Notes under the pieces: model-generated
Databases searched by the model: none
Seen by the model: the letters and a program-made list of their open reading frames with translations, nothing else
Told to the model about the DNA's origin: nothing
Program-made: the position numbers and the translations under genes
Shown: positions 58,951-64,000 of the stretch, piece after piece
How the letters are laid out: every line of letters starts with the position of its first letter
How positions within the stretch are numbered: the stretch's first letter is position 1
NCBI RefSeq assembly: GCF_030517065.1
Contig: NZ_CP103950.1
Span: 1,240,001-1,304,000, forward strand
Length of the DNA stretch: 64,000 nucleotides
Direction of reading: 5' to 3'
Origin: Riemerella columbina
GTDB lineage: Bacteria; Bacteroidota; Bacteroidia; Flavobacteriales; Weeksellaceae

Positions 58951-59318
58951 ACATATTCTATTTTAGTTTTGCCATGAGGTTGGGGCGTTCCGTTTTCATC
59001 TAATGCCACCATCACGATTTTTTCTATGGTAATAATGGGCTGATGGGTCATTTTATTGCGAACTTCGCATCTTAGCGTGAGAGAGGAACTGCCGAAATGA
59101 ACAGGCTCTAAGCCGATTTCTATGATATCGCCTTGCTTGGCGGAGCTCACAAAGTTGATTTCCGACATATATTTGGTCACCGTTCTAGGGTTTTCCAACT
59201 GAATGATGGCATAAAGCGCCGCTTCTTCATCAATCCATTCCAATAAACGACCGCCAAACAGCGAGTGATTAGGGTTTAAATCTTCAGGTTTTATCCATTT
59301 GCGTGTGTGATAATTCAT
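58932..59318 (-). CDS. Acyl-CoA thioesterase (hotdog fold, YciA/BFIT-like)
   Basis: A 128-residue single hotdog domain. The segment NPNHSLFGGRLLEWIDEEAALYA carries the acyl-CoA-binding glycines and the catalytic Asp/Glu on the central helix. RTVTKYMSEINFVSSAKQGDIIEIG is the typical following strand pair. It hydrolyses acyl-CoA esters in the cytoplasm. Chain-length preference cannot be read from sequence. Its last codons form one arm of its own terminator. It has a -7 box upstream and is not part of the pdh operon. Confidence 0.9.
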   Translation of the reverse strand: MNYHTRKWIKPEDLNPNHSLFGGRLLEWIDEEAALYAIIQLENPRTVTKYMSEINFVSSAKQGDIIEIGLEPVHFGSSSLTLRCEVRNKMTHQPIITIEKIVMVALDENGTPQPHGKTKIEYVKDRLK

Positions 59319-59345
59319 TTATTTAGTATTTTTGGTTTGTAATAA

Positions 59346-59353
59346 CAAAGGTA
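59346..59353 (-). promoter_or_regulatory. -7 box of the thioesterase gene
   Basis: TACCTTTG on the minus strand, an exact TAnnTTTG match 27 bases before the ATG. Confidence 0.5.
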
Positions 59354-59410
59354 CAATTCTCAATTGAACCTGCGCCCAATGCTTTATAGAAAATAACTAT
59401 GGTCGCGTTT

Positions 59411-59453
59411 ATAATTTATATTTCCCTCTTTAATTTAACATAATATAAATTAT
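59411..59453. repeat. 12-bp inverted repeat in the thioesterase-pdhC gap
   Basis: ATAATTTATATT (59411-59422) and AATATAAATTAT (59442-59453) are perfect reverse complements with 19 bases between. There is no T run, so it is not a terminator. It may be an operator or chance in AT-rich DNA. The rest of the 294-base gap holds only the thioesterase -7 box and the pdhC terminator. Confidence 0.6.
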
Positions 59454-59552
59454 AGGACTTTTAACCTTAGCATTTTACAAATGTTTTGAAATTTAGTCCT
59501 TATTAAAATCATTAAAAATTTATTATTATGAATATTCAACTTTACAAACATA

Positions 59553-59588
59553 AAAAAGCCACCTCAAAAATTTTGAAATGGCTTTCTT
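59553..59588 (-). terminator. Terminator of pdhC
   Basis: AAAGCCA and TGGCTTT form the stem base, and TCAAAA and TTTTGA the upper stem, with a two-base mismatch between. A run of T follows on the minus strand, about 25 bases after the stop. Confidence 0.72.
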
Positions 59589-59612
59589 TATTATTCAATT
59601 TTGATGAAAATA

Positions 59613-61220
59613 TTAGACCAATAAGGCTAATGGATTTTCTAAATAGGTTCTTAAAGTTTGTAGGAATTCGGCTCCTGTAGCGCCATCTACCACGCGGTGG
59701 TCACAAGCGAGAGAAAGTTTCATCGTGTTTCCAATCACAATTTGCCCATCTTTAACCACTGGTTTTTCAATAATAGCACCTACGGATAAAATACACGCAT
59801 TCGGCTGGTTGATAATTGAGGTAAAGGTCTCAATACCAAACATTCCCAAGTTAGAAATAGAGAAAGTAGAACCTTCCATTTCGTTGGCTTTCAGTCCTTT
59901 ATTTTTAGCACGAGATGCCATATCTTTTACGCCTGCCGAGATTTGATTATAAGTCATAAAATCAGCATTTTTAAGCACTGGCACCACCAAACCATCAGGA
60001 ATAGCCACCGCTACGCCAATATTGATATTACCATGGTGGATTATTTTGTCTCCAGCCCAACTGCTATTGATTTGCGGATGCTTTCTCAACGCCATTGCTG
60101 TGGCTTTAATCACCATATCGTTGAAAGAAACTTTGGTATCAGGCAGCGCGTTGATGTCTTTTCTCGCAGCTATCGCCTTATCCATATTGATTTCCACCAT
60201 TAAGTAATAATGCGGTGCAGTGAACTTACTTTCAGAAAGTCTTTTTGCAATCACATTTCTCACTTGAGAATTTGGCGTTTCCGTATCTTCACCTGCTACA
60301 AACTGAAGCGCTGGCTGTGCCGTTGCTACCACAGGTATTGCTGATTTTTCGGCTGGTTTATAGTTTTCAATATCCTTTTTCACAATTCTGCCTTGCTCGC
60401 CAGAACCTTGCAAAGTGGAAATATCAATGCCTTTTTCTTCTGCCATTTTTTTAGCCAATGGCGAAATGGCAATCCGTGATGACACATTCTGTGTTGTAGC
60501 TGCTACAGCCACTTTCTCTGAAGTTTGGGCTTCCGCTTTTGGTTGCTCTGTAGTCATTTTATGTTCTGCTTTTGGCGCTCCACCGTTAGAAATAATGGCA
60601 GAAACATCAGTTCCCGCAGGACCGATAATTGCTAAAATTTTATCAACTTCTGCGGCATTTCCCTCGGCAACACCTTGATAAAGCATAGTGCCATCAAATT
60701 CAGATTCAAAATCTTGAACGGCTTTGTCGGTTTCTATCTCCGCTAAAACGTCGCCTTCTTTTACGGCATCGCCTACTTGTTTGTGCCATTTGGCGACTTT
60801 ACCTTCCGTCATCGTATCAGAAAGGCGTGGCATTGTAATCACCTCTACCCCATCAGGAATTTCTGTTCGCTGAGTGCTTGCTGCTGTTGCGGCTTCTGCA
60901 GGTGCTTTAGTTTTAACTTCTTGATTTTCAGCGTTATTAGAAGTAGTTACTCCCCCACTAATAAGAGCGGAAACATCCTCGCCCTGCTGACCTACAATCG
61001 CTAAAATGCTGTCTACTGGTGCGGCGCTACCTTCGTTAATCCCGATGTATAATAAAGTACCATCTACCTCAGACTCAAAGTCTTGGACGGCTTTATCCGT
61101 TTCTATTTCCGCTAAAATATCGCCTTCTTTCACGGCGTCGCCTACTTGTTTATGCCATTTAGACACCTTACCTTCCGTCATCGTATCAGAGAGGCGAGGC
61201 ATAGTAATAATTTCTGCCAT
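59613..61220 (-). CDS. pdhC: Dihydrolipoamide acetyltransferase (pyruvate dehydrogenase E2) with two lipoyl domains
   Basis: A 535-residue E2 subunit. Two lipoyl domains (1-75 and about 127-200) share the identical segment EIETDKAVQDFES with lipoyl lysines Lys43 and Lys166. Ala/Thr-rich linkers follow, then a peripheral subunit-binding domain (ISPLAKKMAEEKGIDISTLQGSG in parts, about 250-285), and the catalytic domain ending with DHRVVDGATGAEFL, where His and Asp-Gly are the acetyltransferase residues. It transfers acetyl groups to CoA and forms the core of the complex. It lies 65 bases after pdhA. The E1 beta gene is not in the window, as is usual in Flavobacteriia. Confidence 0.95.
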   Translation of the reverse strand: MAEIITMPRLSDTMTEGKVSKWHKQVGDAVKEGDILAEIETDKAVQDFESEVDGTLLYIGINEGSAAPVDSILAIVGQQGEDVSALISGGVTTSNNAENQEVKTKAPAEAATAASTQRTEIPDGVEVITMPRLSDTMTEGKVAKWHKQVGDAVKEGDVLAEIETDKAVQDFESEFDGTMLYQGVAEGNAAEVDKILAIIGPAGTDVSAIISNGGAPKAEHKMTTEQPKAEAQTSEKVAVAATTQNVSSRIAISPLAKKMAEEKGIDISTLQGSGEQGRIVKKDIENYKPAEKSAIPVVATAQPALQFVAGEDTETPNSQVRNVIAKRLSESKFTAPHYYLMVEINMDKAIAARKDINALPDTKVSFNDMVIKATAMALRKHPQINSSWAGDKIIHHGNINIGVAVAIPDGLVVPVLKNADFMTYNQISAGVKDMASRAKNKGLKANEMEGSTFSISNLGMFGIETFTSIINQPNACILSVGAIIEKPVVKDGQIVIGNTMKLSLACDHRVVDGATGAEFLQTLRTYLENPLALLV

Positions 61221-61285
61221 AATTTAATTGTTTTATATGTAAGATTTTAGGTTGTATTTTAAACTAACATCCGTTAAAATCTATC

Positions 61286-62287
61286 TTAATTTTCTAATTT
61301 ATCTAAAAAAGGGTAATTAGGTGTAGAGTACACAAAATCATAAACTTGTTCTGGATCTGGGAATGGTGAGTTCTCCATAAATTCTACACATTCTTCTACA
61401 AAAGCTTTAGATTGTTCATCTATTTTTTCCAATTCTTCTTCTGTAGCCCAGTGGTGCTCTAATATTCTTTGTTTTACCAATTCTATTGGGTCGTGTTCTT
61501 TGTGCATTGCCACTTCATCTTTGGTTCTGTAGGGTTCTGCATCAGACATAGAGTGTCCTCTGTAGCGGTAAGTTCTGGCTTCTATAAAGGTAGGTCCATC
61601 ACCGCGTCTGGCTCTTTCTATGGCTTCAAAAGCAACTTCTGCCACTTTTTCTGGATCCATAGCATCTACAGGCATACAAGGCATTTCGTAGCCTAAACCT
61701 AATTTATAGATGTCCTCGTGGTTGGCGGTTCTCTTCACGGAAGTTCCCATAGCGTATTGGTTATTTTCACAAACGAAAACAACAGGAAGTTTCCAGTTCA
61801 TCGCCATATTAAAGGTCTCGTGTAATGAGCCTTGGCGCACGGCACCATCTCCCATAAAGCAAACATTAACGGCTTTTCTGTCAAAATATTTATCCGCAAA
61901 AGCAATACCTGCTCCTAATGGAATTTGCCCCCCAACGATACCGTGTCCACCATAAAAACGGTGTTCTTTGCTGAAAATGTGCATAGAACCGCCCATTCCG
62001 CGCGATGTTCCAGTGGCTTTTCCACAAAGTTCGGCTAAAATCTTCTTAGGGTCTACGCCCATCGCCATAGGGTGAATGTGACAACGATAAGCGGTAATCA
62101 TACTGTCTTTGCTCAAGTCCATTGCGTGTACAAACCCCGCAGGAATGGCCTCTTGCCCGTTGTATAAATGTAGGAAACCTCTGATTTTTTGCTTTAAATA
62201 AAGAGAACGACATTTGTCTTCAAAGCGTCTCCACATGGTCATATCTGCATACCATTTTAGGTAAACTTCTTTAGAAAATTCTTTCAT
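61286..62287 (-). CDS. pdhA: Pyruvate dehydrogenase E1 component, alpha subunit
   Basis: A 333-residue thiamine-diphosphate enzyme subunit. The ThDP/Mg motif starts at GDGAVRQGSLHETFNMAMNW (about 165-184) and ends in the Asn-rich CENNQYAMGTS. The AYRCHIHPMAMG loop and the phosphorylation-loop-like YRYRGHSMSDAEPYRTKDE are standard for the alpha subunits of alpha2beta2 E1 enzymes. It needs a beta subunit (PdhB), which must be encoded elsewhere. It oxidatively decarboxylates pyruvate and acetylates the lipoyl groups of PdhC, the next gene. Confidence 0.95.
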   Translation of the reverse strand: MKEFSKEVYLKWYADMTMWRRFEDKCRSLYLKQKIRGFLHLYNGQEAIPAGFVHAMDLSKDSMITAYRCHIHPMAMGVDPKKILAELCGKATGTSRGMGGSMHIFSKEHRFYGGHGIVGGQIPLGAGIAFADKYFDRKAVNVCFMGDGAVRQGSLHETFNMAMNWKLPVVFVCENNQYAMGTSVKRTANHEDIYKLGLGYEMPCMPVDAMDPEKVAEVAFEAIERARRGDGPTFIEARTYRYRGHSMSDAEPYRTKDEVAMHKEHDPIELVKQRILEHHWATEEELEKIDEQSKAFVEECVEFMENSPFPDPEQVYDFVYSTPNYPFLDKLEN

Positions 62288-62307
62288 ATCAATTTAAAAA
62301 TATACCG

Positions 62308-62315
62308 CAAAAATA
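62308..62315 (-). promoter_or_regulatory. -7 box of the pdhA-pdhC operon
   Basis: TATTTTTG on the minus strand, 20 bases before the pdhA ATG. It matches TAnnTTTG. Confidence 0.55.
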
Positions 62316-62353
62316 AGAAATTCTTCGTTAATATAAAACTCTATTTTTTTCGT

Positions 62354-62950
62354 ATGGAAATAAAGCCTTATTTTAGCCTCTTTAAAATTGACCTTATGCT
62401 GAAGATGGCATCCAAATATCTTTCATTTCTTTTCTATCCTTTTGTATCGCTAAGCTTTTTTTATCTCTATACTGTGCCGTTGTCCGAAGTTTTATTTTTC
62501 GGTCTGATGGTGGGGCTCCCTACTCTATTTTGGCTGATTTATAATGTTAAAAAAGGTCATTATACCGATGCTGATGTGTCGGATAGGCAGCGGCGGAAGT
62601 CGTTATACTGGTTTTTAATTGGTAATTTTATAGCGTATCAACTTGCTTTTATGCTCGTTTTTAAACATCATGATGATAAAACGCTGGCTTTTTTACTCGC
62701 TTTGGTGGTTTTATTTTTAAGTAATTTTTATGTTAAATCTTCTATGCATACTGTGCTAAACCTCGTGATTGCTGCCTTGTTTTGGGTTGCTCACTTTCAA
62801 AAAATGGCTATTTTTTGGGGATTGATGGCATTGCTGGTGGGTATAAGCCGCGTGATTCTTAAAAAACACTCTAAATTAGAGGTTTTTATGGGAATTTTAA
62901 TAGGTGGTTTGGTTTCTATTCTTTATATTTGTAAAAATCTTAACTTCTAA
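62354..62950 (+). CDS. PAP2-like integral membrane protein
   Basis: A 198-residue protein with about six hydrophobic helices. It resembles small PAP2-superfamily phosphatases: DADVSDRQRRK could stand for the first phosphatase motif, KSSMHTVLN for the PSGH-type motif and SRVILKKHSKLEVFMG for the SR-x5-H-x3-D motif. The last has Val where the Asp is expected, and the first lacks the usual Lys-x6-Arg-Pro. Lipid phosphatase activity is therefore uncertain. It may be a degenerate or divergent member. It is read away from pdhA and followed 10 bases later by a BlaI-type regulator. Confidence 0.6.
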   Translation: MEIKPYFSLFKIDLMLKMASKYLSFLFYPFVSLSFFYLYTVPLSEVLFFGLMVGLPTLFWLIYNVKKGHYTDADVSDRQRRKSLYWFLIGNFIAYQLAFMLVFKHHDDKTLAFLLALVVLFLSNFYVKSSMHTVLNLVIAALFWVAHFQKMAIFWGLMALLVGISRVILKKHSKLEVFMGILIGGLVSILYICKNLNF

Positions 62951-62960
62951 AATCCATAAG

Positions 62961-63323
62961 ATGATCCAAGCCCTGACCACCATGGAAGAGCAAGTAATGC
63001 AAGTGATATGGGAACTCCAAGGCGCCTTCCTCAGAGATATTATAGAGGCTTTTCCCGAGCCTAAACCGCACCAAAATACGGTGTCTACTTATGTGAAAAT
63101 CTTAACCGAAAAAGGCTTTGTGAGTATAGAAAAGCACGGCAGAGTTTTCTTCTACAAAATAGAAATTTCTAAACAAGAATATCGCATTTTTCTCCTTAAA
63201 AATTTGGTTGAAAACTATTATCAAAACGAAACCAAAGAACTCCTCAACCGATTGTTAAAAGAACATTTAATCGATAAAAAAGAGGTTCTAAAAACAGCCA
63301 AAAAACTCAAAAAGAAGGGATAA
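62961..63323 (+). CDS. BlaI/MecI/CopY-family transcriptional repressor
   Basis: 120 residues from the ATG at 62961; the longer frame runs into the upstream gene. The winged helix-turn-helix LTTMEEQVMQVIWEL, RDIIEAFPEPKPHQNTVSTYVKILTEKGFV and a wing with HGRVFFYKIEIS are standard. The C-terminal dimerisation helices (ELLNRLLKEHLIDKKEVLKT) follow. BlaI proteins usually work with a BlaR1/MecR1-type membrane metallopeptidase that cleaves them, and the partner gene normally follows. Here the next gene is an unrelated, oppositely oriented glycosyltransferase, so this repressor is an orphan in the window. Its target may be its own operon with the PAP2-like gene. Confidence 0.88.
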   Translation: MIQALTTMEEQVMQVIWELQGAFLRDIIEAFPEPKPHQNTVSTYVKILTEKGFVSIEKHGRVFFYKIEISKQEYRIFLLKNLVENYYQNETKELLNRLLKEHLIDKKEVLKTAKKLKKKG

Positions 63324-63328
63324 AACCA

Positions 63329-64000
63329 CTACTGAGACAGCAATTGTTCGTATTGATTCATAATCACTTCGGTAGAAAATCGTGATTGGATACTTTCTCT
63401 AATTTTCGCAGAAGAGGGTTGTGGCTGCGTTAGTAATTCCGTAATTTTTTCTGCAAATTCTTGATGATTTTCAATTGATGCAATTTCTCCATTAACCCCT
63501 GGTTGGATAATTTCTCTAATTCCCCCTGGGCAATCATTAGCCAAAGCAAAAGTACCACAAGCGCCCGCCTCTAACAAGACATTAGGGAAACCTTCATAAC
63601 GAGAGGATAAAATAAACAAATCGGCAAATTTTAAATATTGATACGGATTTTTCTGTTTTCCGTGGAAAATCACTTGTTCCAATTGCAAACCTTCTTTCAT
63701 CTGAAGCAAAGCCTCCCGATCCGCCCCATCGCCTAAAATATGCAAAGTAATCGGTGTGTCTTTAAGATATGAAAAGACCTTCAATAACTGATCAAAGCCC
63801 TTGCGTGCGGATAAATTACCTATGGCTACTACATTAAACTGCCTTAATTGATAGGCTTCTGGAAGTTGAGATTGAGCCAATTTATCATCAATAAATTTAA
63901 AATCTACTGGATTATTGATTTTGGTAATTTTCTGAGGTTTAATATTGAAATTATCAATTAAATCTCGTGCCATATCATCACTTTGCGCGATAATTTCGTC
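63329..64000 (-). CDS. GT4-type glycosyltransferase, N-terminus outside window
   Basis: The frame runs through the edge at 64000 and ends at 63329, so about 224 C-terminal residues are seen. A Rossmann-like half contains VVAIGNLSARKGFDQLLKVF, LHILGDGADREAL and the nucleotide-sugar contact EGFPNVLLEAGACG, with the E-x7-E spacing (Glu in YEGFPNVLLEAG) that marks GT4 retaining glycosyltransferases. The ATG near 63973 is internal, since the codons upstream of it continue the family pattern (DEIIAQSDDMARD). It would act in capsule, lipopolysaccharide or glycan synthesis. The donor is unknown. Confidence 0.9.
   Translation of the reverse strand, partial: DEIIAQSDDMARDLIDNFNIKPQKITKINNPVDFKFIDDKLAQSQLPEAYQLRQFNVVAIGNLSARKGFDQLLKVFSYLKDTPITLHILGDGADREALLQMKEGLQLEQVIFHGKQKNPYQYLKFADLFILSSRYEGFPNVLLEAGACGTFALANDCPGGIREIIQPGVNGEIASIENHQEFAEKITELLTQPQPSSAKIRESIQSRFSTEVIMNQYEQLLSQ

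Noticed and set aside
59528-59710. Small plus-strand ORF starting at 59528
   Set aside because: It runs through the pdhC terminator and antisense into pdhC, with no promoter or recognisable features.

Overview
The window looks like chromosomal DNA of a member of the Bacteroidota, class Flavobacteriia, probably a Weeksellaceae-type organism (Chryseobacterium/Riemerella/Bergeyella relatives). The evidence is the AT-rich sequence, the many promoters with the Bacteroidota -7 box TAnnTTTG instead of a sigma70 -10 box, weak or absent Shine-Dalgarno sequences, secreted peptidases with C-terminal type IX secretion sorting domains, the lipoprotein TamA homologue TamL, a DUF2723 (GT117-like) protein, and pdhA-pdhC without pdhB. 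The genus is inference. No tRNA, rRNA, CRISPR array, prophage or insertion sequence was seen. Nearly all of the window is coding.

Layout. 0-6 kb: a truncated dicarboxylate symporter, the DUF2723 protein, and a ferredoxin reductase with its 2Fe-2S ferredoxin. 6-16.4 kb (minus strand): a complete trp gene set in the order trpL-E-G-D-C-F, unknown 232-aa gene, trpB, TMEM175-type channel, trpA, ggt. It starts with a textbook attenuator: a 19-aa leader peptide with three Trp codons, then a terminator hairpin and a possible antiterminator pairing. 16.4-26.2 kb: a subtilisin-like secreted protease, a LolC/E-type permease divergent from a NamZ-like exo-muramidase, a eukaryote-like OPRT-OMPDC fusion (UMP synthase), a degenerate M1-like protein fused to a beta-barrel, and a LolD-like ATPase. 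26.2-31.2 kb: a 10-copy 21-bp array, radC, a FemAB-like acyltransferase, and an M36 metallopeptidase lying between the acyltransferase 3' end and a decayed copy of that end, plus a candidate small RNA.

31-42 kb: a secreted protein, TamL divergent from a SpoU methyltransferase, NDH-2 with trmD, an EEP-family nuclease/phosphatase, deoC, nhaA and the bifunctional RelA/SpoT. 42-56 kb: dacB, a histidine kinase, a MATE exporter, an NtrC-type regulator without a DNA-binding domain, yggS, mscL, a copper chaperone-like protein with copA, alaS, ogt and an ABC ATPase. 56-64 kb: yjdM, tex, a third 21-bp array, a thioesterase, pdhC and pdhA, a PAP2-like membrane protein, a BlaI-type repressor and a truncated glycosyltransferase.

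The strongest unexplained signal is an exact 21-bp periodicity (two B-DNA turns) in three intergenic places whose repeat units have unrelated sequences: the spacers of the trp operon from trpE to the 232-aa gene, the lolD-radC gap, and the thioesterase-tex gap. In the trp operon the units are phased within each spacer, and the trpF and trpG start codons lie inside repeat units. A second theme is promoter architecture: two divergent gene pairs have each -7 box inside the other gene, so the 5' ends of their transcripts should overlap, and at least two genes appear to be transcribed leaderless.
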